From VBDM01 sp035702665 (GTDB lineage: Bacteria; Pseudomonadota; Gammaproteobacteria; Burkholderiales; SG8-39): 64,000 nucleotides of DNA. The position numbers and the translations under genes were made by a program. Under the pieces are notes generated by a model, which was not told the DNA's origin, made no database searches, and saw only the letters and a program-made list of their open reading frames with translations. Below are positions 44,476 through 52,520 of this stretch, piece by piece. Where the stretch lies: assembly GCA_035702665.1 (NCBI GenBank), contig DASSQD010000138.1:1-64000 (forward strand), read 5' to 3'. Positions within the stretch are counted from its first letter, which is position 1. Each line of letters starts with the position of its first letter.

Positions 44476-46332
44476 TCATTTCCAGGCGGTATTGCCGATC
44501 GACACGCGCTCGAGCTTCCTGCGCGTCCCGTAGACGAGGTTGACCATGCTGCGGCTCACCACGACCGAGGAGAAAATCGAGGTGAGGATGCCGAGGCAGT
44601 GCACCACGGCGAAGCCGCGCACCGGGCCCGACCCGAAGATGAGCAGCGCGAGGCCCGCGATCAGGGTGGTGACGTTGGAGTCGAGAATGGTGCCGAAGGC
44701 GCGCTCGTAGCCCGCGTGGATCGCCGCCTGGGGAGTGGAGCCGCCGCGCAGCTCCTCGCGCACGCGCTCGTTGATGAGCACGTTCGCGTCGATCGCCATG
44801 CCGAGCGTGAGCGCGATCGCCGCGATGCCCGGCAGCGTGAGCGTCGCCTGCAGCGCGGACAGCACCGCGATGAGGAACAGCAGGTTCGCGCACAGGGCGA
44901 GAGTGGAGAACACGCCGAAGAGAGCGTAGTAGACGATGATGAAGATCGACAGCGCGGCGAAGCCGTACACCGTCGAGTCGAAGCCCTTCTTGATGTTCTC
45001 GGCGCCGAGCGAGGGCCCGACGGTGCGCTCCTCGACGATCTCCATCGGTGCGGCCAGCGCGCCGGCCCTCAGGAGCAGCGCGACGTCGTTCGCCTCGACG
45101 GTCGTCATCCGGCCGCTGATTTGCACGCGCCCGCCGCCGATCTCGGTGCGGATCACGGGCGCGGTGACGACTTCGCCCTTGCCCTTCTCGATGAGCAGGA
45201 TCGCCATGCGCTTGCCGACGTTCTCGCGCGTGACCTCCTTGAAGATGCGGGCCCCGGCGGCGTCCAGCGTGAGGTGCACCGCGGGCTCGTGCGTCTGGTT
45301 GTCGAAGCCCGGCTGGGCATCGGTGAGCCGGTCGCCGGTGAGCACGACCTGCTTGCGCACCAGGATCGGCGCGCCGTCGCGCTCGACGTAGAACTCGTCG
45401 CCGAAGGGCACCTGGCCCGCGCGCGCCGCGGCGAGCGCGCCGGGGTTCATGTTTTCCGTGTCCACCATGCGCACCTCGAGCGTGGCCGTGCGCCCGAGGA
45501 TCTCCTTCGCCTTGGCGGTGTCCTGCACGCCCGGGAGCTGCACCACGACGCGGTCCGCGCCCTGCTGCTGGATCACCGGCTCGGCGACCCCGAGCTCGTT
45601 GATGCGGTTGTGCAGGGTCTGGATGTTCTGCTTGAGGGCGAACTCCTGGGTGCGCTTCTGCGCCTCGGGCTTGATCGACGCCACGAGGAGCAGGTCGCTC
45701 CCCGACGCCGAGTCGGACAGCTGGAGGTCGGGAATCTGGTCTGCGATGATCGCGCGGGCCTTGTCGCGGGTCTCGGCGTCGCGGAAGCGGATGACGATGT
45801 CGCTGCCCTCGCGCGTGATGCCGGAGTGGCGCACGTTCTTGTCGCGCAGCTGCGAGCGCATGTCACCGGCGAGGCTCTCGGCGCGCTTGGCGATCGCGGC
45901 GCGCATGTCGACCTGCAGCAGGAAGTGCACGCCGCCGCGCAGGTCCAGGCCGAGGTACATGGGCTGCGCGATCGCCCCCAGCCAGCGCGGCGAGTTGGGC
46001 AGGAGGTTGAGCGCGACGGTGTAGGAGGGGTCGGCCGCGTCCGGGTTGAGCGCGCGGTCGACCACGTCCTTCGCCTTCAGCTGGGTGTCGGTGTTCGCGA
46101 AGCGCACCTTCACGCCGGACGGGTCGAGGAAGGTCCCGGTCGGCTCTATGCCCGCGTTCTTCAGCGCGTCTTCGACGCGTCCGAGCAGCGCGGTGTCGGC
46201 CTTCAAGGTGGCGCGCGCCGGCGAGACCTGCACGGCGGGCGCCTCGCCGAAGAAGTTCGGCAGCGTATACAGGGCGCCGAGCAGCAGCGCCACCGCGATG
46301 GTGGCGTAAACCCAGACGGGGTACCGGTTCAT
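44476..46332 (-). CDS. secD: Protein translocase subunit SecD
   Basis: A 618-residue partner of SecF with one N-terminal helix, a long periplasmic region (about 30-440) and five C-terminal helices. Signature pieces are YLGLDLRGGVHFLLQVDM, VVQLPGVQDTAKAKEILG, LLRAGALAAPMEIVEERTVGPSLG and GMAIDANVLINERVREELR. It lies immediately (one base) after yajC. Confidence 0.97.
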   Translation of the reverse strand: MNRYPVWVYATIAVALLLGALYTLPNFFGEAPAVQVSPARATLKADTALLGRVEDALKNAGIEPTGTFLDPSGVKVRFANTDTQLKAKDVVDRALNPDAADPSYTVALNLLPNSPRWLGAIAQPMYLGLDLRGGVHFLLQVDMRAAIAKRAESLAGDMRSQLRDKNVRHSGITREGSDIVIRFRDAETRDKARAIIADQIPDLQLSDSASGSDLLLVASIKPEAQKRTQEFALKQNIQTLHNRINELGVAEPVIQQQGADRVVVQLPGVQDTAKAKEILGRTATLEVRMVDTENMNPGALAAARAGQVPFGDEFYVERDGAPILVRKQVVLTGDRLTDAQPGFDNQTHEPAVHLTLDAAGARIFKEVTRENVGKRMAILLIEKGKGEVVTAPVIRTEIGGGRVQISGRMTTVEANDVALLLRAGALAAPMEIVEERTVGPSLGAENIKKGFDSTVYGFAALSIFIIVYYALFGVFSTLALCANLLFLIAVLSALQATLTLPGIAAIALTLGMAIDANVLINERVREELRGGSTPQAAIHAGYERAFGTILDSNVTTLIAGLALLIFGSGPVRGFAVVHCLGILTSIFSSVVVSRSMVNLVYGTRRKLERVSIGNTAWK

Positions 46333-46656
46333 CTAGATCGACTTGATCGTGCCCTTGGGCAGCAACGTCTGGATGGCGCTCCTCTGGACCTGCACCTCGG
46401 TGTTGTCCGCGATCTCGATCGACACGTAGGCGTCGCCGATCTTGGTGATCTTGCCGAGCACGCCGCCGGATGTGACGACCTCGTCGCCCTTCTGCAGCGC
46501 CTCGGTCATCTGCTTGTGCTCCTTGGCGCGCTTCATCTGCGGGCGGATCATCAGGAAGTAGAGCAGGGCGAACATCCCGATGATGATCAGGAACTGCTCG
46601 TAGCCGGGGCCGGACGCGCCCGGGGCGCCCTGGGCGTACGCGGAGGAAATCAGCAC
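46333..46656 (-). CDS. yajC: Preprotein translocase subunit YajC
   Basis: A 107-residue single-span membrane protein of the SecDF-YajC complex. GTG at 46656 is preferred as start: GGAG is six bases upstream and the product then opens MLISSAYAQG, as in other betaproteobacterial YajC proteins; a TTG four codons earlier is an alternative. The helix FLIIIGMFALLYFLMIRPQMKRAKEH is followed by the small cytoplasmic domain with GDEVVTSGGVLGKITKIGD. It sits between tgt and secD. Confidence 0.94.
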   Translation of the reverse strand: MLISSAYAQGAPGASGPGYEQFLIIIGMFALLYFLMIRPQMKRAKEHKQMTEALQKGDEVVTSGGVLGKITKIGDAYVSIEIADNTEVQVQRSAIQTLLPKGTIKSI

Positions 46657-46714
46657 CGTGGTCTCCAATTCGATTTTCGGCGAGCCTGCGAGTATATCAT
46701 CGGGACCTTGCTCT

Positions 46715-47827
46715 CTATCCGGTTTTCCCCGGTCTCCCCCGCGCTTCGCGGAACGCGGCCAGATAGTCCGCCAGCCCGCCCGCGGCGACGGCCTCGCGCA
46801 GCTCGCGCATGAGGGTCTGGTAGTAGTGCAGGTTGTGCATGGTGTTGAGCCGCGCGCCGAGGATCTCGTTGATCTTCTGGAGGTGATGGAGATAGCCGCG
46901 CGAGAAGTGCGCGCAGGCATAGCAGGCGCAGCTTTCGTCGAGGGGGCGCGCGTCGTCGCGGTAGCGGGCGTTGCGGATCTTGATGTCGCCGAAGCGGGTG
47001 AAGAGCCAGCCGTTCCGGGCGTTCCGCGTCGGCAGCACGCAGTCGAACATGTCGATGCCGGCGGCGACGGCTTCGGCGATGTCCTCGGGCGTGCCCACGC
47101 CCATCAGGTAGCGCGGCTTGCCCGCGGGCAGGCGCTCCGCCGTATGGCGCATGATGCGGCGCTGGTCGCGCTTGGGTTCGCCCACCGACAGGCCGCCGAT
47201 CGCGCAGCCGTCGAAGCCGATGCTCTGGAGGCCCTCGAGCGACTCGTCGCGCAGAGCTTCGAACATGCCGCCCTGCACGATGCCGAAGAGCGCGTTCGCG
47301 TTGCCTTCGTGGGCTCGCTTCGAGCGCTCCGCCCAGCGCAGCGACAGGCGCATCGATTCGGCGGTCTCTCTCTCCGTCGAAGGGTAGGGCGTGCACTCGT
47401 CGAACACCATGACGACGTCGGCGCCGAGGACGCGCTGGATGCGCATCGACTCCTCGGGGGTGAGCAGCAGCCGGTCGCCGTTGACGGGCGAGGCGAAGCG
47501 CACGCCTTCCTCGCCGATCTTGCGGAGATCGCCCAGGCTGAACACCTGGTAGCCGCCCGAGTCGGTGAGGATGGGGCCGCTCCAGCCCATGAAGCGGTGC
47601 AGCCCGCCGTGCGCGGCGATCACCTCGAGTCCCGGCCGCAGCCACAGGTGGAAGGTGTTGCCCAGCACGATGCGCGTGCCGTTCTGCTCGAGCTCCGCCG
47701 GGCTCATCGCCTTCACCGCGCCGTAGGTGCCCACCGGCATGAACACCGGCGTCTCCACCTCGCCGTGCGCGAGCGACAAGGTACCCGCGCGCGCCGCGCC
47801 GTCGGTGGTTCTGACGGTGAATTTCAC
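46715..47827 (-). CDS. tgt: Queuine tRNA-ribosyltransferase (tRNA-guanine transglycosylase)
   Basis: A 370-residue enzyme that swaps guanine 34 for preQ1 in GUN-anticodon tRNAs. The motif LTDSGGYQVFSL carries one active-site aspartate, and the nucleophilic aspartate is in IDMFDCVLPTRNARNG. The zinc site is in ESCACYACAHFSRGYLHHL with three Cys and a His. Its start overlaps the queA stop, giving coupled synthesis of two consecutive queuosine-pathway enzymes. Confidence 0.97.
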   Translation of the reverse strand: MKFTVRTTDGAARAGTLSLAHGEVETPVFMPVGTYGAVKAMSPAELEQNGTRIVLGNTFHLWLRPGLEVIAAHGGLHRFMGWSGPILTDSGGYQVFSLGDLRKIGEEGVRFASPVNGDRLLLTPEESMRIQRVLGADVVMVFDECTPYPSTERETAESMRLSLRWAERSKRAHEGNANALFGIVQGGMFEALRDESLEGLQSIGFDGCAIGGLSVGEPKRDQRRIMRHTAERLPAGKPRYLMGVGTPEDIAEAVAAGIDMFDCVLPTRNARNGWLFTRFGDIKIRNARYRDDARPLDESCACYACAHFSRGYLHHLQKINEILGARLNTMHNLHYYQTLMRELREAVAAGGLADYLAAFREARGRPGKTG

Positions 47828-48843
47828 CGCGGCATTCTATCAATCAGCATCGCGTCGCCGTACGAGAAGAAGCGGTAGCGCCGCTCGATGGCGTGGCGGT
47901 ACGCGCTCCGGATCGCCTCGGCGCCGGCAAACGCCGATACCAGCACGAGGAGCGTCGATTTGGGCAGGTGGAAGTTCGTGATGAGGCGGTCGACGACCCG
48001 GAAATCGAATCCCGGCGTGATGAAGAGGTCGGTCTCGCCGCTCCCCACGGCGGCGCCCGAGGCTTCGAGACAGCGCACCGTGGTCGTTCCCACGGCGACG
48101 ATCTTCCCGCCGCGCCCATGCGCCGATTCGACGGCGGCGGCGGTCCTGTCGGGGATTTCGTAGCGCTCGCCGTGCATGCGGTGATCGGCGAGGTCCTTCG
48201 CGCGCACCGGCTGAAACGTTCCCGCGCCGACGTGGAGCGTCACGTAGGCGGACTCCACGCCGCGCTTCGCGAGCTCGGAAAGCAGCGCCTCGTCGAAGTG
48301 CAGCCCCGCGGTCGGCGCGGCGACCGCGCCGGGGGCGCGCGCGTACACGGTCTGGTAGCGGGCCGCGTCCTCGGGCTCGGGCGCGTGGGTGATATACGGC
48401 GGCAGCGGCACGCTGCCGTGCTGCTCGAGCAGTCCGAAAACGTCGGCGCCTCCGGGAAAGCGCACGCGGTAGAACTCGCCCTCGCGTCCGAGCACGCGCA
48501 AGCGCAGGCCGCCGTCGAGCTCGAGCGTGCTGCCTGCCTTGGCCGCGCGGCCCGCGTGGACCTGCGCCAGCGCCTCGTTCTGCGGCAGCAGCCGCTCGAT
48601 CAGCACCTCGATGCGGCCGCCGGTTTCCTTGCGCCCGAAAAGGCGCGCCTTGATCACGCGGGTGTCGTTGAACACCAGCAGGTCGCCGGGGGAGAGGAGC
48701 TGCGGCAGCTCGGAGAAGCGGTGATCGGCGAGCGTTTCTCCGCTGAGAACGAGCAGCCGGCTTCCCGAGCGCGTCGCGCTCGGATGCTGCGCGATCAGCC
48801 CGGGCGGCAGCTCGTAGTCGAAGTCGTCGATAGATAGGCCCAT
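47824..48843 (-). CDS. queA: S-adenosylmethionine:tRNA ribosyltransferase-isomerase
   Basis: A 339-residue enzyme that transfers the ribosyl part of SAM to preQ1 in tRNA to make epoxyqueuosine. Signature blocks are DFDYELPPGLIAQHPS at the start, LLVFNDTRVIKARLFGRK, APTAGLHFDEALL and FITPGFDFRVVDRLITNFHLPKSTLLVLVSAF. The long open frame upstream is not coding. Its ATG at 48843 is divergent from the tRNA-Leu gene. Confidence 0.97.
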   Translation of the reverse strand: MGLSIDDFDYELPPGLIAQHPSATRSGSRLLVLSGETLADHRFSELPQLLSPGDLLVFNDTRVIKARLFGRKETGGRIEVLIERLLPQNEALAQVHAGRAAKAGSTLELDGGLRLRVLGREGEFYRVRFPGGADVFGLLEQHGSVPLPPYITHAPEPEDAARYQTVYARAPGAVAAPTAGLHFDEALLSELAKRGVESAYVTLHVGAGTFQPVRAKDLADHRMHGERYEIPDRTAAAVESAHGRGGKIVAVGTTTVRCLEASGAAVGSGETDLFITPGFDFRVVDRLITNFHLPKSTLLVLVSAFAGAEAIRSAYRHAIERRYRFFSYGDAMLIDRMPR

Positions 48844-48854
48844 GCGCGCGCCGC

Positions 48855-48860
48855 TATAAT
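48855..48860 (+). promoter_or_regulatory. -10 element of tRNA-Leu
   Basis: A perfect TATAAT lies 24 bases before the tRNA gene, between it and the divergent queA start. The -35 region is not consensus. Confidence 0.5.
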
Positions 48861-48884
48861 GCACGCGCAATCGCGCATCATCCA

Positions 48885-48971
48885 GCCGGGATGGCGGAAC
48901 TGGTAGACGCAGCGGACTCAAAATCCGCCGGTGGCAACACCATGTGGGTTCGATTCCCTCTCCCGGCACCA
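48885..48971 (+). tRNA. tRNA-Leu(CAA)
   Basis: An 87-base tRNA with the 3' CCA encoded. The acceptor stem GCCGGGA/TCCCGGC is perfect. The anticodon stem GCGGA/TCCGC encloses the loop CTCAAAA, giving anticodon CAA for UUG codons. The long variable arm expected of leucine tRNAs follows. The T-arm GTGGG-TTCGATT-CCCTC has a T-T mismatch at its second pair. No U-rich terminator is seen downstream. Confidence 0.93.
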
Positions 48972-49046
48972 CAAGAGCATCCGGCGTTTGCTCACCGTGG
49001 TCCTCGTGGATCAGCAAGCCACCACAGGCTCGCGAGGGCTCGACGG

Positions 49047-50342
49047 CTAGGCGGGCTCGGCCTGCGGTGCGCACTCCGTCCGATCGGCCTCGGCGGGCGC
49101 GGGCGTGGTGAGCACCGGCGCGAAGCCGCCGCCGGCTGTCCGCATGTTCGTGGTCTGCCCCTGGTAGAGTCGCGCCGCAAGCAATTGCACCCTGCCCGCA
49201 TACACGTAGTTGCGTATATCGGTTTTCAGAGCCGTGCCCGCGGCGATCTGCCGCTCGCCCGGCGGCACCAGCTCCTGCGCGACGTATCGACCGTCGAGGA
49301 TCTCGCTCCAGACGCGCCTGGTCAGCTTGTCGCCGCGATACGCCGCCTTGCTGCCGTGGCCGGCCGCAGGCTTGAAGAACAGATTGCGCCGCCGCGACCA
49401 AAGCTGCTCGGCGTCGGCCTTCGAGACAACTTCCGTGCGCGGGATGCCGCGCAGCAAGGTTTCGATCGGTCCCTGGAGAACGCCCCACCCGCGCAGCCGC
49501 GCCTCGTCGGTCAGGATGGCGAGGTTGCGCTTGTCGGCGTAAAGCGCATGGGCGCGCGGATGCGGCGTGACGACCGCGCTGCCCGACAGATAAGCTTCGC
49601 GGATCGGCCCGAGCGCGGGATCGTCGAGCGCAAAATCCGTCAAACGGTTGTACACGAGGTCCACCCGCCCGCCGGCGTCGCGGAGCTCGCCGCTTACGAA
49701 CTTCAACTGCTCGGGGGCGAGGACCGAGGCCTCCACGCCGAAGCGGCGGAACAGCTGGGCGAAGAGCAGGAACTCGGGGTAGAGGAACTGGTGCTCCGGG
49801 GAATCGTCGACGATTGCGATGCGCGCGGGCAAGCCGGCGCCACCGGCGGCGCGCCACTCGGCGACGAACATGTCGAAGAACGCCCGCTCGAGCCGATCGG
49901 CGGGAATCGGCCCGCTCACGAGCCGGGCCACGTCGTCGCAGCAGGCGCGCTGGGCGCGACCGAGGACGGCGTTGAGCAATGCGCCGCCCGCGTTGGTGTT
50001 GATCTCTATCAGCCGCGGGCCCCGCGGGCCGATGTGGAAGTCGTAGCCTAGGAACACACCGCGGGCGCCCGGATCGTGGAGCGCGGTCATGGCCGCACCG
50101 CTGAGCGCCGCTGCCCGGTATGCGGGGAGCGCGACGACCTCCTCCACCGCGCGGATGACGCTCGCCATCGCGTCCACGTCCCGCCGCGAAACAAAGACCG
50201 GTAACGCGGCAAAAAGGTTCGGGCAGCGTTCCTCGATCAGCCGGCTCAAGCCGCGTGCGGCCGGATCGGCTTCGATGGCGCGTCGGAGCGCCTCGGGGTC
50301 GAGGCTGACGCAGAAGCAATCGCTGTTCAAGGTCTCGATCAT
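49047..50342 (-). CDS. ATP-grasp-like ligase of unknown substrate, coupled to acr3
   Basis: I do not recognise a named family. The 431-residue soluble protein has features of ATP-grasp peptide or amine ligases. An N-terminal part contains GYDFHIGPRGPRLIEINTNAGG (99-120). A central preATP-grasp-like region carries VDLVYNRLTDFALDDP. The ATP-grasp half has a likely ATP lysine in NLFFKPAAGHGSKAAYRG (320-337), the hinge RYVAQELVPPGER, and metal-site-like DIRNYVY (375-381) and QTTNMRTAGGG (396-406). The start overlaps the acr3 stop (ATGA), so it is made with the arsenite exporter. A role in making a thiol or amide conjugate for arsenic handling is inference from context. The C-terminus is Ala/Pro/Glu-rich. 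Confidence 0.7.
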   Translation of the reverse strand: MIETLNSDCFCVSLDPEALRRAIEADPAARGLSRLIEERCPNLFAALPVFVSRRDVDAMASVIRAVEEVVALPAYRAAALSGAAMTALHDPGARGVFLGYDFHIGPRGPRLIEINTNAGGALLNAVLGRAQRACCDDVARLVSGPIPADRLERAFFDMFVAEWRAAGGAGLPARIAIVDDSPEHQFLYPEFLLFAQLFRRFGVEASVLAPEQLKFVSGELRDAGGRVDLVYNRLTDFALDDPALGPIREAYLSGSAVVTPHPRAHALYADKRNLAILTDEARLRGWGVLQGPIETLLRGIPRTEVVSKADAEQLWSRRRNLFFKPAAGHGSKAAYRGDKLTRRVWSEILDGRYVAQELVPPGERQIAAGTALKTDIRNYVYAGRVQLLAARLYQGQTTNMRTAGGGFAPVLTTPAPAEADRTECAPQAEPA

Positions 50343-51409
50343 GCTGTCTTTCGCTCGTACCACGGCCGCGTCGCGTTCACGATGGCGACGACCGCCAGCA
50401 TCACCGGCACCTCGATCAGCACGCCGACCACCGTGGCCAGGGCGGCGCCGGAGGCGAATCCGAACAGGCTTATGGCCGCGGCGACCGCCAGTTCGAAGAA
50501 GTTCGACGCACCGATCAGGGCCGACGGGCAGGCCACGCTGTGCCTTTCCCCGATCCTCCGATTCAGCCAGTAGGCGAGCGCCGAATTGAGGAACACCTGG
50601 ATGAGGATCGGCACGGCAAGCATCGCGATGATGAGCGGCTGGGCCAGGATGGCCTTTCCCTGGAATGCGAACAGCAGCACCAGCGTTGCGAGCAGCGCGG
50701 CAATCGACCAGGGTCCGATCCTTGCCATCGCGGCGTCGAACGCCGCTTGGCTGTTCCCGAGAAGCGCTCTGCGCCACAGCTGCGCCAGAATGACCGGGAT
50801 GACGATGTAGAGCACCACCGAGGTGAGCAATGTGGCCCAGGGCACCGCGATCGAGGCGATGCCGAGCAGCAGGCCCACGATGGGCGCGAAAGCGAAGATC
50901 ATGATGGTGTCGTTGAGCGCGACCTGCGTCAGCGTGAAATAGGGGTCTCCGTCGGTCAGCTTGCTCCATACGAACACCATCGCCGTGCAAGGAGCCGCGG
51001 CGAGCAGGATCAGCCCGGCGATGTAGCTATCGTGCTGCCCGGCAGGCAGATATGAGGCGAAGACGTGGCGGATGAAGAGCCAGCCGAGGAAGGCCATCGA
51101 GAACGGTTTGACGGCCCAGTTCACGAAGAGCGTGACGCCGATTCCCCTCCATTGCGACTTCACCTGATGCAGCGCGCCGAAGTCTATCTTGACGAGCATC
51201 GGGATGATCATCACCCAGATGAGCACGCCGACCGGGAGGTTGACCTGCGCGATCTCCATCCGCCCGATCGCCTGGAACGCGCCGGGGAGGAATTGACCCA
51301 AGGCGATTCCGGCTACGATGCACAACGCCACCCACACGGTCAGATAACGCTCGAAGACGCTCATGGTGCCGTCGGCGCCGGGCTTCGCGGACTGGAGTTG
51401 CGCGCTCAT
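50339..51409 (-). CDS. acr3: Arsenite efflux permease Acr3
   Basis: A 356-residue, ten-helix ACR3 transporter that extrudes arsenite using the proton gradient. The essential cysteine is in LLAAAPCTAMVFVWS (Cys141), and the conserved glutamate is in IGASNFFELAVAAA. PVGVLIWVMIIPMLVKIDF is a strong family block. It is divergent from arsR over 52 bp and translationally coupled to the ATP-grasp-like gene. Binding of ArsR in the shared spacer should repress it until arsenite is present. Confidence 0.95.
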   Translation of the reverse strand: MSAQLQSAKPGADGTMSVFERYLTVWVALCIVAGIALGQFLPGAFQAIGRMEIAQVNLPVGVLIWVMIIPMLVKIDFGALHQVKSQWRGIGVTLFVNWAVKPFSMAFLGWLFIRHVFASYLPAGQHDSYIAGLILLAAAPCTAMVFVWSKLTDGDPYFTLTQVALNDTIMIFAFAPIVGLLLGIASIAVPWATLLTSVVLYIVIPVILAQLWRRALLGNSQAAFDAAMARIGPWSIAALLATLVLLFAFQGKAILAQPLIIAMLAVPILIQVFLNSALAYWLNRRIGERHSVACPSALIGASNFFELAVAAAISLFGFASGAALATVVGVLIEVPVMLAVVAIVNATRPWYERKTA

Positions 51410-51426
51410 CTCTTTCTTCGGTCCTC

Positions 51427-51455
51427 TTGACGTTCGTTCATACTATCATTATTCT
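51427..51455 (+). promoter_or_regulatory. Promoter of arsR
   Basis: TTGACG (51427-51432), exactly 17 bases, then TATTCT (51450-51455). The start codon begins 7 bases after the -10, so the mRNA is likely leaderless; indeed no ribosome site precedes arsR. Confidence 0.6.
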
Positions 51456-51461
51456 AGAAAC

Positions 51462-51830
51462 ATGGAAACGTTGGCGGCAATCGAAGCGCTCAGCGCGCTG
51501 GCACAAGGTACTCGTCTCGCCGTATACCGACTGCTGGTCGAGCGCGGTCCGCAGGGACTCGCCGCCGGCGCGATCGGCGAGAAACTGGACCTGCCGCCTC
51601 CTACGCTTTCCTTCCACCTTGCGCATCTGGCACGCGCCGGGCTGGTGCGCGGTCGGCAGGAGGGGCGCTTCGTCTTCTACTCGGCCGATTTCGAGAACAT
51701 GAACCGGCTCGTGGGCTATCTCACGGAGAACTGCTGCGGGGGAGTCCCCTGCGCGCCGGCCCAACGTCAACCCGTAGCGACGAAAGGAAGGATTCATGAA
51801 GCGACTCCACGTACACGTCGCCGTGCGTGA
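51462..51830 (+). CDS. arsR: ArsR-family arsenite-responsive repressor
   Basis: A 122-residue winged-helix repressor. The recognition helix lies in PPPTLSFHLAHLARAGLV (about 45-62). The arsenic site is not the E. coli-type ELCVCDL. Instead it is a C-terminal Cys91-Cys92 pair with Cys97 (NCCGGVPC), the arrangement described for the Acidithiobacillus ferrooxidans type. The last 35 bases overlap the start of the arsI remnant and code for a basic tail (TPRTRRRA). It probably controls both the rightward genes and acr3. Confidence 0.93.
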   Translation: METLAAIEALSALAQGTRLAVYRLLVERGPQGLAAGAIGEKLDLPPPTLSFHLAHLARAGLVRGRQEGRFVFYSADFENMNRLVGYLTENCCGGVPCAPAQRQPVATKGRIHEATPRTRRRA

Positions 51831-51924
51831 CCTGCAACAAAGCATTCGGTTCTACTCGACGCTCTTCGCCGCCGCTCAGGCGGCCAAGACCGGGTCGGGC
51901 TGCCGCGCGCCTTCCCTGTCGTGA
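51796..51924 (+). pseudogene. Truncated arsI/cadI (VOC-fold) remnant
   Basis: The ATG at 51796 has an intact AAAGGAAGG ribosome site. The first 26 codons (KRLHVHVAVRDLQQSIRFYS and TLFAA) match the start of ArsI/CadI vicinal-oxygen-chelate proteins such as the C-As lyase. Homology then stops abruptly: codons 27-42 (Ala/Lys/Gly-rich, ending GSGCRAPSLS) are unrelated and end in TGA. Around 100 residues of the usual protein, including most metal ligands, are missing. An internal deletion joining arsI to the sequence just before arsN2 is the likely cause. A functional 42-residue peptide is improbable. Confidence 0.75.
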
Positions 51925-51931
51925 GCAAGGC

Positions 51932-52357
51932 ATGCGGATCGAGGTTGCGCGACACGAAGATGCGCCTGCGGTAAGGGCGCTCGTCCAGCAATGCGGGTTG
52001 CCCGTCGAGGACATCGACGCAGTCTCGGGGTTCCTCGTCGCGAAGGATGGCAGCGCCATCGCCGGCACGGCCGGGTTCGAGAAACTGGGTAAGGTCGGCT
52101 TGCTCCGATCCTTGGCGGTCAGGCGGGAGGACCGCGGGCGCGGGCTCGGACGCCTGTTATGCGAGAGGCTGCTGACGAGCGCGCGTAAAGGAGGCGTTAG
52201 AACAGCCTATCTGCTCACGACCGACGCGCAGCCGTTCTTCCGGAGCTTGGGTTTTTCGGACACGCCGCGGGACTCAGCTCCCGATGAGATCAAGGGAACA
52301 GCACAGTTCCGGAAACTATGTCCGGACTCGGCGACCCTCATGGCGCGCGAATTATGA
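51932..52357 (+). CDS. arsN2: Arsenic resistance N-acetyltransferase ArsN2
   Basis: A 141-residue GNAT protein. The acetyl-CoA loop is VRREDRGRGLGRLLCE, preceded by VGLLRSLAV. The C-terminal PFFRSLGF and FRKLCPDSATLMAREL segments are typical of the ArsN2 subfamily of ars operons. ArsN1 acetylates organoarsenical antibiotics; the substrate of ArsN2 is not established. The gene starts 7 bases after the arsI remnant, and its stop overlaps a short ORF that looks like an aquaglyceroporin tail. Confidence 0.9.
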   Translation: MRIEVARHEDAPAVRALVQQCGLPVEDIDAVSGFLVAKDGSAIAGTAGFEKLGKVGLLRSLAVRREDRGRGLGRLLCERLLTSARKGGVRTAYLLTTDAQPFFRSLGFSDTPRDSAPDEIKGTAQFRKLCPDSATLMAREL

Positions 52358-52449
52358 GCAATCCGCGCGATGTGCCCCCTTTTATGGGCGCCCAGCTCCT
52401 GGGCGCGGCTCTGGGCGTTGTCCTCGACAGGATGTGGCCTCCCGCTTGA
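52354..52449 (+). pseudogene. Short ORF, probable C-terminal remnant of an arsenic aquaglyceroporin (AqpS-like)
   Basis: A 31-codon frame starts ATGA-overlapped with arsN2 and ends at 52449. Its product contains DVPPFMGAQLLGAALGVVLD, which resembles the last helix of MIP channels (typically VPxFIxAQLxGAxxG). The usual NPA boxes and five other helices are absent. It may be the surviving tail of an AqpS-type channel once in this operon, or a coincidental small membrane peptide. Confidence 0.45.
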
Positions 52450-52487
52450 CCTAGGTCAAAATCCCTCCTGGCGCGCGGGCCTAGCAT
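52446..52487 (+). promoter_or_regulatory. FNR/CRP-type class II promoter of the SHOCT/metal-binding operon
   Basis: TTGACCTAGGTCAA (52446-52459) is a perfect 14-bp palindrome of the FNR/DNR spacing type (TTGAC-N4-GTCAA). A TAGCAT -10 lies at 52482-52487, placing the start of transcription near 52494, so the palindrome centre (52452.5) is at about -41.5, the class II position. The gene start is at 52521. Confidence 0.6.
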
Positions 52488-52520
52488 GAAACCGTGGAAC
52501 CTCTGAAACGGAGGCGGATC

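Noticed and set aside
52385..52417. Three close TGGGCG repeats as regulatory iterons
   Set aside because: They fall in the reading frame of the aquaglyceroporin-like remnant and encode its repeated Gly/Ala/Leu residues.
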